A stretch of 64,000 nt of DNA from the NCBI GenBank assembly GCA_029962745.1, contig CM057169.1, positions 21,265,662-21,329,661 on the forward strand, written 5' to 3'. Origin of the DNA: Echinometra lucunter (taxonomy: Eukaryota; Echinodermata; Echinoidea; Camarodonta; Echinometridae). The position numbers and the translations under genes were made by a program. The notes beneath the pieces were generated by a model. That model was not told the DNA's origin, ran no database searches, and was given only the letters and a program-made list of their open reading frames with translations. Shown here piece by piece: positions 1-10,477 of the stretch. How positions within the stretch are numbered: the first letter of the stretch is position 1; each line of letters opens with the position of its first letter.

Positions 1-240
1 CCGATTCTTTCGAAGAAAAAGTGACATCCTGTCCAGTGCATCTGACCAACTTACCAGATTCTGTAGGGCTCTGAAGAGTGATGATCTCAAGGGAAGCTTC
101 TGTAGAGTGGTGATCTAATAGAGAACTGATCAGATCTGGTGATGGGGTAGGTGAGATGTGCAGTATTTAAGTCTTTTTGGAAGAAACAGATGGAACTTTC
201 CCGAGGATCGTGTGAAGCAGCGTTTTGGGGACAAACATTA
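1..240 (-). promoter_or_regulatory. Promoter and untranslated first exon of a protease gene (X) lying left of the window
   Basis: Read on the minus strand, this closely matches the promoter and first exon of gene B (46519-46705). A TATA-like TTAAATAC lies at about 163-171, a likely start near 135-140, and the exon ends ACAGAATCTG at 55 followed by a consensus GTAAGT donor at 49-54. No coding exon of gene X is in the window. The element faces away from gene A, so X and A form a head-to-head pair like B and C. Exon boundaries at the 5' end are inferred from spacing to the TATA-like box. Confidence 0.7.
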
Positions 241-1470
241 GGTGCAACTCTGTACCAGTTTGTACCTCTTCTGTAATGGTCCGTACTGATACAAGTCTTT
301 CAGTATGTTATTGTTCGTAATCATTTTTGTTTTTCTCTCCCCTCTCTCTCCATTTCTCTTATCATTTTATTCCTATTGTCTAATTCCTTATCTTTATTAG
401 TGGAATTGTTCTGCAAAGCAGCGTAGACGCAATTCTGTACAAGGATGTACCAGTCCCGTACGAAGAAAAATGTGGTTCGATTTATTCATTCTCTTATGAA
501 CGGCAATTCATACAGTGTGATTAAAAAAAAAGAAAGCTGAAGTCAGCCCTAAATATTGTGTTATAATCAGTTCATTTAGATAGTTGAAGATACCTGCACT
601 GTAGCCTGTCATGCTTTCTTTGATTTGACATCTTAATCTGACCATGAAAAGCTGGACGGTTGCTCCCCCTATTATTCCTGTAAATTGTGCCTGCGTTCAA
701 GTTTTGAATGAAATGGATGGTTTGGTTTGGTTGATTTTGGTTGATTATTTTGGTTGGTAGATTTGATTGGATGATTATTGTCCCATTACAAATGGATGCA
801 CTCATACGTAATCATGGTAAGACCACATTTCATCTCAAATTTGAAACAATGGCATTTTGAAATCCATTTCAAAATTAGCCAGTGCTCAGTCATCCAAAAT
901 AAGTTTTGGTGAACATGGAATAAAAATAAGAAGACATTCTCAATTAACCATTAAACCATTTTAACTTATTTCTGCAAATCTTCTTGCTTTGTAATTTCTT
1001 AAAATTGGTTTTCTTTTTTATTGGGTCGCACTGTACATTCAATACATCTTTCTTTCTCTCTCTCTCTTTCCCTTTTTCTTTCCCTTCCTCTTTCATTTCT
1101 ATTGTCTCACTCATTATTTTCATTGCATAATCATTTGCGCAAAGCTGCGTAGATGTAGATCCGTACCAGGTCGTAACAGTCTTATATTGAGAAAAATTCA
1201 AGTTCAAGAAACTTGATGGTCATTCTTTTATTTAGTCCTAAAAAGAATAGAGAAAATACAATTTATATCAATGTTCATATAATAGATGCAGGTCGGTACC
1301 TGCATGTAACCCCCTCTAATGAGATAAATGTATTCCAAATAAACTCTTAAAGGTCAACAAATGTTTTTAGGAAACATGTTATGGTTATGTATCATTGGTT
1401 AAACTGGTCTTATCCTCATTAAGTATGTAAACTTCCAGAGCAGATTGTGACATTTTGTAACCACAAGGAA

Positions 1471-1745
1471 AATGGGTTATAGAGGTGCTGTGGATCAGTG
1501 CATAATTCTCCGGAATGTGAAACAGGAGGTCTGGGGTTCGAATCCCACTACGGCACTAATGCTGTCCCTTTGGCAATAAATTAATCTACATTTGCCACTC
1601 TCCATCCAGGTGTAAATGGGTACCGGCACGAAGGAATTCTTTGGATGCTGTGAGCACTGAAATTGGCAGCCTAGATGAGCAGGGGTAATATTGGAGAGCC
1701 TTGAGCACCTTGTATAGATATCCAGTACTATTCTTATTATCATTA
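1471..1745 (+). repeat. tRNA-headed SINE
   Basis: Starts with a tRNA-like head with an A-box-like segment (GTGGATCAGTGC) and a B box (GGTTCGAATCCC), then a non-tRNA body containing CTCTCCATCCAGGTG, and ends in a TTATTATCATTATGATT tail. It is duplicated with the block at 48182-48475. Head-body-tail layout is that of a polymerase III SINE; the family name is not assigned. Confidence 0.7.
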
Positions 1746-1912
1746 TGATTATTTTACCATTATCATCATCATCATCATTATCATGTTATTACTATTATCA
1801 TTATTAATGTTACCATTATTGTTAGCAATTCGCTACGGTCTGCATTAGATTGGATGAGACTGGAGTAAAGTGTATTTCCACTTTTGCATCCCTTTCTTAA
1901 AATGATTATGTA

Positions 1913-2110
1913 CAGGTGTTGTGGTCTAGTAGATAAGTCTCCGGAATGTGAACCACAAGGTACTGGGTTCGAATCCCTCTCGCTCAACAAACATCCTCTC
2001 GGAAAAGATATTAATCTACATTCGCTACCTCAATACAGGTGTCAAGTCGGTATCGGGTAGTATTTATTCCTTGAATGTACTAAGCGCCACGGTTGCTGGA
2101 ACTACAACCA
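1913..2110 (+). repeat. tRNA-headed SINE, second type
   Basis: Head GTTGTGGTCTAGTAGATAAG with B box GGGTTCGAATCCC, followed by a body similar to the SINE at 1471 (CTACATTCGCTACCTC, then a CCTTGAATG segment). It is cut at its end by the fold-back at 2111. The paralogous copy is at 51513-51890. Confidence 0.65.
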
Positions 2111-2258
2111 GGGCCCTGTTTCATAAAACTTGTTATCAATAAAAAGTTGCAATAACAGTTATAAGCTACTGAAATCCTTTCATCTGATTGGCTGTGAGCA
2201 AATTTTTCACAGAAATGTGGCAGTTGTTACTGATAACAAGTTTTATGAAACGGGACCC
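2111..2258. mobile_element. Fold-back MITE, GTTTCATAAAAC family
   Basis: Terminal inverted repeats read GGGCCCTGTTTCATAAAAC and its near-complement GTTTTATGAAACGGGACCC, enclosing an ATTGGCTGTGAGCAAAT core. The paralogous locus near 51878-51886 (CTACAGCCAGAGCT) lacks it, so it inserted after the block duplicated. CAG on both sides fits a 3-bp target duplication. Confidence 0.8.
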
Positions 2259-2604
2259 AGAGCTGAATCAAAAAGGACGATCGAAAGAAACACTGTAAAC
2301 ATAAGTTAGTCATTGGCGCTTATAAATTAGTCAAAACGACTAATTTATATTAGTCAAGTCTCAATGACTAATTTACCTCAGTCAAGACTAATGTTAAGTC
2401 ACAGATGACTAGTTTAGGTTAGTCATTGCCGATGTTTTTGACCAATAAAAACAAGTCATTTGTTAGAGTAAAAGTTTATTTTCCAAGTTTCTAATTGCTT
2501 TAAAAAATTATTATTAGCTGGGATATGAGTTCAAACCGAACATAAAACTAATTTCCAGGCATTTTTTGTGTGTTTTCAACGATTTGAAAAACCATAACAA
2601 TAAA

Positions 2605-2757
2605 TTGCCAGTTGATTAATAAAATGCTACACAAAATACATCAGTTAATTTATAATGACCATTTTTTGATATTTAATCAAACATATTCGTTGTATAAACA
2701 ATGGCCATTATAAACTGACTGATGTATTTTATGTAGCACTTTATTAATTCATTGATA
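2605..2757. repeat. Long hairpin inside the CACTA-like element
   Basis: About 50-bp imperfect inverted arms (ATTAATAAAATGCTACACAA near 2618 and its complement near 2725-2750) surround a short loop. It may be a small nested fold-back element. Confidence 0.6.
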
Positions 2758-3461
2758 ACGTAATGTTATGGTTCTTTCAAATCACTGAAAGCACAAAATT
2801 TGCCTGGATGGGATTATCGTTGCCGACGTCAGTGACTAATGCCTCCGGTCATACGACTAACTTACGGTACGGACGTGCATGTTCACGATGCATTGTGCAC
2901 CGTATACTGCGCATGCATCGCGCGCACACTTTGTTCGCGCGCCCTGTTCAAAATTCGGCAACTGTCACTTGTAAGATTGTCGTCCAACTGCAACCCCAGC
3001 GTTCATCAAAGCCATCAAACGTCATAAAAGTCAAGGCAAAAGGCTCAGAAATATCATCAACTTCAAGGTAAGTCTGGTTTTTGGTTGATGATCTTTTTTT
3101 TTCTCGAAATTTCCTTTCACTCAAGTCAAGAGGGATTTTTAGTAGGGCGACAACGTAGGCTACTAGTACTAGCAGTCTAGCACATGTACCTACGGACCCT
3201 CGTACACACAACTGAAGTGTATGCACTGTGCCGCAACAGTCACTGTTTCATGCTTAAACACCTCAATGAACAGGTGTTTCGTGATTCATGTCGAGAGCTC
3301 ATTGAATGCACACTGCCAGTTCATTCATTCTGCTTCACTGGAACAGGAGTTGTGCTCACAAAACAATAGAGTATAATAGCATAAATGCCATATGCACATG
3401 CCTGACATTGCACTGTCCAATTGTAAAGTATTTTGGTGGTTTTATGATTTCTTTGCTATAG

Positions 3462-3748
3462 GGTCTATAGGAAGATGGGGCTCCATACATCAAGGAGACA
3501 ACGCCAACCTCTCCGAATGCAACGACTTCGCAATTTCCATTGATGGAGTTGGCGTTGCCCACTGCACCACACTTTTTGCTGCTGTGGCTGTCTACTTCGC
3601 CTCGTTTTATGTTTTCAACCTGGCTTATCCTTCAGCGTTGAAGAAGACGCTGACCTTCATTCAGAAAGTTATCTTGAATATTCAGGATAATATTAAGATC
3701 GAGCGTTATGTGGTCACACTGCTTGAGAGATTTAACAATCTGGAGTAG
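3462..3748 (+). pseudogene. C-terminal coding fragment, transposon cargo, unknown protein
   Basis: An acceptor TTTGCTATAG ends at 3461 and opens a 95-codon reading frame closing at a TAG at 3746-3748. The translation carries a hydrophobic stretch (FAAVAVYFASFYVFNLAYP) followed by a basic, helix-prone end (LLERFNNLE). An upstream open frame ending in TCAACTTCAAG before a GTAAGT donor at 3067 could be its 5' exon. I do not recognise a catalytic domain. The YVFN...YP...FIQ spacing resembles C-termini of uncharacterised proteins from aquatic animals, but I recall this only loosely. It lies inside the CACTA-like element. Confidence 0.35.
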
Positions 3749-4311
3749 ATCTCCAAGCTGGAAGGATTTGTCTCTAATTTGTTTACTTGAGGAGAATCAA
3801 GCATGAACATACTAGTATTTTGATTTTCTCGGGGCCTGAGAGAAATAGAACCCATAGAGAGCTACATAAGAGGTTTGCCTGCCACAAGGGATATTGACAT
3901 TAGTTATTTTAGAATAAGTCAACGTTTGACTACAAGATTTTCACAGTAGAATCCTTGTATAGTTTACTTGATTTGTAGAATAGTTTTAGCTCAAGTTGAG
4001 GACTATCCCCAATCATGTCATTGACCTTTAATGTGTTTAAATTCCAACCAAAGAACAAGACATGGTTTTACGGGTTACTTCTTGCAGGTTATCAGATCAT
4101 GCAGCTTACAGAATGGTTTTTGTTTGTTTAATTGATTTGAGTGTGGGTAAGGGTAAGAAATGTGACATTCCTCGTGTCTACACGTTTTTTTTGTTTGGTT
4201 TTTTTTTGTTTTTTTGTGTGAATTATGTGGGTTTTTTTCCTGTTTGGCCGCATTTTTGTCAGGCTTTAATTTTTTTTGGAAGTAAACATATGGCATTATC
4301 CCTCGTATGTG

Positions 4312-5600
4312 TTTTTGTCTCGCCTGCGTAGCGGAGCGAGACATAGGTATCACTATTTCCGGCGTCGTCGGCGGCGTCGGCGTCGGCGTCGTCGTCAACA
4401 ATTGTGTTGTACACCCAATAACTTTCTATAGCTTTAAGGTGGGATCACCAAATTCATACCAGAGGTCCATCTCTTGAAGGCGCAGGTCAAGTTCGAATAT
4501 GAGTCGAATTTGAATAAGGTCAAAGGTCAAAGGTCCATGAACTTTCCATGACTGGCACTGTGCTATATTGTACACACAATAACTTTTTATACCTTCGAGG
4601 TAGGATTGCCAAATTCATACAAGAGGTCCATCTCTTGAAGGTGCAGGTCAAGTTCGAATGTGAGTTGAATTTGATTAAGGTCAAAGGTCAAAGGTCAATG
4701 AACTTTCCATGACTGGCACTGTGCTGTGTTGTACACACAATAACTTTCTATAGCTTCGAGGTGGGATCACCAAATTTATACCAGAGGTACATCTCTTGAA
4801 GGCACAGGTCAAGTTTGAGTATGAGTTGAATTTGAATAAGGTCAGAGGTCAAAGGTCAATGAACTTTCCATGACTGGCACTGTGCTATGTTGTACACACA
4901 ATAACTTTCTATACCTTCGAGGTAGGATTGCCAAATTCATATGAGAGGTCCATCTCTTGAAGGTGCAGGTCAAGTTCGAATGTGAGTTGAATTTGATTAA
5001 GGTCAAAGGTCAAAGGTCAATGAACTTTTCATAACTGGCACTGTGCTATGTTGTACACCTAATAACTTTCTATAGCTTTGACGTGGAATCACCAAATTCA
5101 TACCAGAGGTCCATCTCTTGAAGGTGCAAGTCAAGTTTGAATGTGAATTGAATTTGATTAAGGTTAAAGGTCAATGAACTTTCCATGACTGGCACTGTGC
5201 TATGATTTACACCACTTTGTTCCTGTAATGACATGAACTTTATAATTTGATACTTTTTAACACTAACATTTTACTTCAGTTCAACAGAGTTCATTCTACA
5301 GTTTACTGTATAATAGCAGTGAACTCACTACTCTCTATACCTGAACCAGATTTTGTATTTCCTTACTTGCATGGAAATAATTATAGCTTCATAGTATTAA
5401 CAGCATTCTTAGTGTTATCTGATTTCCTAGGGATAAAGTAGGCCTATACCATTATTGCATATGTAAACTGTCAGAACCACAATTCACCCCCTAAACTGCT
5501 GACAGCCTCAGAAGTCATATAGCATAGTTTTGACATGCAGTCTCTTCATGACTGCAATATGCAGGCGAGACAACGCTTGGCGTTTGCCTTGTTTATGCTG
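4312..5600. repeat. Minisatellite-bearing element, ~161-bp units with AGGTCA half-sites
   Basis: Opens with TTTTTGTCTCGCCTGCGTAG and a GGCGTC-rich run, closes with GCAGGCGAGACAACGCTTGG...GCCTTG. Between them are five direct repeats of about 161 bp (starts near 4402, 4562, 4723, 4885, 5046). Each unit includes ATAACTTTCTATA and, near its end, AAGGTCAAAGGTCA. The same termini and half-site motif recur in the element at 37036-38440. Confidence 0.75.
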
Positions 5601-6179
5601 GTTTTGCAAAATCGTTGCAAATGAGATTCTGTGATGTCAGATTTTTTGATATATTTGATTTACGTTTTGACTTGATAGTAATTACGTCTTATTCATGTAC
5701 ATGTGATTTAACACCACAGAACACGACTTTGCATTAGGGATACCCTTGACGAGTAATGAGCTTTAAATGTAATTTTTGTAAATTTCTCTATTTTCTTTAT
5801 ATTTTTTATTTTAGGGGATGCGGGCAACAAACCAACACGTTTTCCGTGCTTCAATAGGCCCTATTTTTGTGTACATGTTTTGTCTTCTAGTTTTGCCAAC
5901 TTCCTGCAAGTTTAAGAGATTTACTTAAGCTGAACTTGTGTATATACATGTATATAAGATGGGTTACTTAAAACAAGGTTTCTGATTGTCAGATGCCATT
6001 GCGTAATTCGTTATGGCCACGACCGTGCTATATAACGCGTTATACTGTACGCTAATTTGTGTACAAAATCCATTAAAAAATGTATCGATAACTTACAAAT
6101 TATCGATAATACGGAGTTCGTCGCACCTTATTGACGGATGTTGCAATGTTCATAGTTTGGTGAGCTCCGATTCCCATCT

Positions 6180-6320
6180 TATATAACGCATAGTGCATGC
6201 TCATTGTCGTCAAATATACCATAAATTGTGCATCCATAGATAAAGAATATCTCTATTCTTAAACTATGGATGCACATATTACGGTATATTCAACTCCAGA
6301 GCATGCACTATATGACAATA
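6180..6320. repeat. Long hairpin
   Basis: The left arm includes CATAGTGCATGCTC and TTGTGCATCCATAG. The right arm includes CTATGGATGCAC and GAGCATGCACTATATG. Together they form an imperfect ~60-bp stem within the CACTA-like element. Confidence 0.6.
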
Positions 6321-7489
6321 TTTAATATACATGTACTATTTACTTTGTATTGCCTTTATAAAGGACTTTTATTTTCACTGACCTGTAATTATGGGTTTTA
6401 CACCTTATTGAGTTGGGGGAAGATGTGCTATTTGGTATTGCTGAACTTTCCAAGATTAACTGAAGCTGAACTTCATATACATTCTATTTCCTGCATTTCT
6501 ATCTAGTTTTTTGGTTCTGTCCTGCATAATGTTCTTGTATTCAAACCTTGATATTACACTGTAACACGTACTTTACCTTGTTTGAATGTACTGCATGCAG
6601 TGAAAAGCAACATGATGTCATGTATACATGTACATATTCCAAGCTTCTCCGTATTGTATTAATTTGAAGTGAAGGTGATGATTGTGAATTTCTCATATGT
6701 ACAGCCCGATTATGTTGAAATAAATCTGTTTTAAATCAAGAATAGTTTTAGCTGCTTCCTTTCTATTGTTTTTACATAAAATGTAGCCTTAGTCATGTGA
6801 CTAATGTGATTAGTCATGATTTTGAATGACTAATTAGAAAAGTCAGATGACTAACGTTTAGTCATTTCAGACGTTTTTGGATTTAGTCAGATGACTAACT
6901 AAAATAAGTCGCATCTGACTAATATTTGGCTTTGCCTGACTAATTAAGTTTAGTCATCTGGGTTGTCTGACTAATTACAATTAGTCATTTCAGACATAGG
7001 GCAGGACTAATTTTTATTAGTCAAAATGACTAACTTATGTTTACAGTGAAGGAAAGGAAGGCTCTTGTGACTGAAATTGTGAAGAAAACCAACAGAAAAT
7101 TATTCCTGTTCCGTAGATTAAAAAAAAAAAGGAAACTTACAAGCGACCTGTCCGTGATCTATTAACCATATATACTGAGCATTCAAGACCAATTTTAAGA
7201 GTACTGTATACCTCTTTTTTCAGCATGTTTGACTACCAGACATATTACTGACAGAAGGTAAATTCAAGGTATACTCTCTCTCCCTTTCTCCTGTCTATCC
7301 ATCTAAACTCTTCAGCTTTCTTTCAGACTCCATTGGCGTCTTCTCTCTCTCTATTGCGTATTTCATTTTTCCCTTCTCTCGCTTTTAGTATTGTCCTCTA
7401 GGATATTTCTCTCCCTCCTATCTTTGTTTTTCTGTTTGTTTGTTTTTACAGTGTATCAATCAGATACGATTATTACGTCTGGGTCGACC

Positions 7490-7575
7490 TTTAACGTCGC
7501 CATCCAACAGACGAGACTCGGGTTCGAACCTGGGTTTGATCAGAGGCAAAGACAAAGAGCTGACCGTAGACATTA
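7490..7575 (+). repeat. SINE fragment (B-box part)
   Basis: Contains CGGGTTCGAACCTGGGTTTGATCA followed by a CAAAGAC-rich body, matched at 52465-52545 in the duplicated block. It is too partial to classify. Confidence 0.45.
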
Positions 7576-7589
7576 CCACTAGACCGATT

Positions 7590-7800
7590 CCTTATTTCTC
7601 TCCCTCACACCTAACATACGCACACGCACCCACACACAAGCGCACACACACACGGACGCGTACATGTACACACTCATTCTCTAGCTCTGGATCATTTCTT
7701 ATCTCTCTCCTCCCTATCTTATCCTCTTTCCCTAGCCCTCCCCTCTTAGCCTGTTTCTTTCTCTCTCCCCCTCTCTCTGCGTCTCTCTATCTTCCTCTTT
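7590..7800. repeat. CA-rich then CT-rich low-complexity tract
   Basis: CACACA-type and TCTCTC-type simple sequence. The apparent open frames across it are compositional. Confidence 0.8.
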
Positions 7801-9835
7801 ATTATTGTAGTACTAAATGCTTCATACTAAACTTTACTTACAAGTTATTCTCGCCTTACATTCCATGCCAAAATGTAGTTCACAATCACATGGGATGGCA
7901 TGCGCGATATTTATTGATTTGTAAAAATCTGAGAAAGTACGTCCCTATCATGCACTCATAGTAGATATTGGGCCGTGTTTTTAAATGAAAAATCTGAAAT
8001 GATACATGTGTGTGTGTGTGTGGGGGGGGGGGGGGCGGCCTCCCTCCAGTCCCCCATGATATCCGCCCATGGTTAGCCTACCTGGCAATGTTTGGGTAAT
8101 GGTGATATTGCAGGGCCGCCCTCTTCCTAGGGCAGATTAGCTATGGGGATTTTGAGAAGGTTTTCCCATAGGCTTATCAACAACCAAAAAAATTGGACGG
8201 TCAGAACAACAACGAGGAAAAAAAAGTAAAAAAAAAAAGAAAAGAAAGGAATACCCCCAAATAATTATAATAACTATAAAAGGAAAAAAAAAACATGAAA
8301 AGGGACATTCTTTTTCAAAAGATAAAATAACCACCAAATAACGATACATGACCATATTAAAAGGTGAATGGGCCGGTCAAATAGACATTTCCCGACCGAA
8401 TTTCAGTTAAATTCAACATGTTTAGATTTAGGGTATTTCGATATTCACCAACGTTTTCACTCTACACGCAAAGAGTGGTAACCTCTAACACAATAACCCA
8501 CCTGTATACTGACCCCGATTTTTAAACACCGACACCTGTCAGTTCTCAAGATGCTCCAGATATGATGTTTAATTTTCAAACGTTATCATCGAAATAATAT
8601 TAGCGAGATACATCTCCGGTTGTTATGTTCAAAGGAGACTTCGCATTATGATCCAAGATTCTGAGCCGCCAGACAGTTTGCACGCTTTTGACACATGCTT
8701 CGAGAATGTACAAAATTTGGGACATGATTATTCCGGGGCGGGGGGGGGGGGGGGGAGAGGCGGGGGGTAGGGTTGGCGCAGACTAGTTTTTTCTTCAAAC
8801 TCCGCACATCTTCCCTTATTTGCAATTTCGAAGATTTTCATCATGAAAACATCCCTAGTAAAACAGAACCATGGTACCCATGGTACTTTGATGGTATACT
8901 GTTAAATTACCGTGCTATACCATCAAATTATCATCGAATTACAATGGGTGCTGTGGTACATTTTTCAAGAGATATTTTCACTTGCCCCTTTACAAGATGA
9001 TTAAGCATCTTTATCAGTATTGTGTAAATCTACCCTCTCCCTTTTTTATATTTGTGAAAGGTAATTTTGTTAGCCTTTTCAGTCCTTTTGGGTCAGTTTC
9101 GAAGAGTATCGAGGGTATTAAGGTTCCCTGAAAAAGGGAACTTCTTCATACTCTCTCTGAAGTGATGTTACAAGAACAGCTAGAGTATTCGGCCTGAATT
9201 ATGTGTAGTCCCATACGCATATTTCTTTGGGCAGTGCACGTTCTTTTCAACACGATGGAGTTGATTTCTAATCAATGTGATGATTTCAAAAACTCAGGGT
9301 ACAAAAAATCTTTGAAAACTTAATCTACCTTTCCAAACTTATTGGGAACAGTTTCTTTCACATTATAATAGGATGATCAGAATCCAAAAGTTTATATGTT
9401 ATCTTTCAAACGACAACTGATGAAACAAAAATTACATTAGGCCTACTCAGTCTGGCGAAGAATCGTTTATAATCGGTGTGGATTCGGTAAAATGTGTCAG
9501 AGGTTGCCTTATGCGCCCTTTTCACATGCTTCACATGATGATTAAACTATGAAATGTAATGAAAGACTGTACACTGGATTTTTATTTACGGAGGGGGGGG
9601 GGGCAAGTAAAATGTTCGAAGAAACAAGCAAGCGAGGGAGTGAAGCGACTAAGCTGGTCACGAGGGTGCTTGTGCATTTTTAAAATTGAAATTGAATTTG
9701 AATGATCTGGTACACACTTTGCATGGGTTTCTTGGAAAATGTTGAATTTAAAAAAAATTCAAGCCCTCGCCTCGTACGGCTGAACGACTGAGACGTCATG
9801 AATTCAAAAGTCTACCTTAGGCTACTGCGTTTCGG

Positions 9836-10009
9836 GCACGTTCCTATTTTTGCCTAACACGTACTTCACGTCAACCTCGGGAAAGTTTCATCTGTTCTCC
9901 AAAGCGTCTGACTTGTCACCAGATCTTGTCCATCCTCTACCAGATCATCATTCCGAAGGCCTACCGTAGCTTTCGCCAAGATCATCCCTCGTCACAGGCC
10001 CAGAATCTG
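9836..10009 (+). promoter_or_regulatory. Promoter and untranslated first exon of gene A
   Basis: The segment CACGTACTTCACGTCAACC, then CTCGGGAAAGTTTCATCTG, then CCAGAATCTG before a GT donor at 10010 is shared with the modules of genes B, C, X and the orphan. The probable start lies near 9918 by analogy with B. No clear TATA box is present at the position where B and X have TTAAATA. The intron runs 10010-13539 and joins TCAAG just before the start codon. Confidence 0.65.
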
Positions 10010-10477
10010 GTATTGTATTCGTAAAGTTTTGTTCTGTTAAGTATTGTATTAATCAGAGCATTTTTCCTTAGCGAAGCTAACCAGCCCTTTCCAGGCTCTT
10101 TTCCATTGTAAAGAAGACATGGTGTAACCCTGAAAACTTCGTCTACAAGGTAGTTTCTCCACCATGAAAGCCTCGCTGATATTTCGCTCATTAGTAGGCT
10201 ATTACATTAAGTGGGAGAAAGGAGGATGAATTGCATTATGGAAAGGGCCATGGACAAAAAGCGAAAGAGAAGGAAAGGCACGGAGGAAATGTGGAATGAA
10301 TGTAGAAGTATGGAGAGAGAGAGAGAGACAGAGAGAGAGACAGAGAGACAGAGAGAATGAGAGAGAAAGAGGGACAGAGAAAGCATGAGATAGCGAGGGC
10401 GGGATGGAGTACGAAGAACAAAGCGCATTATATATTCAAAATAATGAGTAAAGTATTAGAAAATCAGTATACACCGT

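Larger units (their letters stand above)
2291..7048. mobile_element. CACTA (EnSpm)-like DNA transposon, 4.76 kb
   Basis: Both ends carry a perfect 24-bp inverted repeat beginning CACTGTAAACATAAG. Inside each end lie many copies of TTAGTCA/TGACTAA (2305-2440 and 6780-7040), the subterminal-repeat pattern known from CACTA elements. The paralogous site at 51900-51912 (CGAAAGAAAGGAAAGG) is uninterrupted, which gives a 2-bp target duplication, AA. No full transposase is visible. Cargo includes one short coding fragment (3462-3748) and a nested minisatellite element (about 4312-5600). Confidence 0.75.
1..10009. repeat. Segmental duplication, left copy (head-to-head spacer X/A)
   Basis: Sequence from 1 to 10009 aligns in order with 46464-55313, with long stretches nearly identical (for example 1-1740 with 46464-48480, and 8360-9850 with 53340-54800). 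Differences are mainly insertions. This copy alone carries a fold-back at 2111-2258 and a CACTA-like element at 2291-7048. Between 7050 and 9830 I see no gene: it holds a CT-rich tract, a SINE fragment, a poly-G run at about 8022-8035, and unique sequence conserved with the other copy. Confidence 0.85.
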
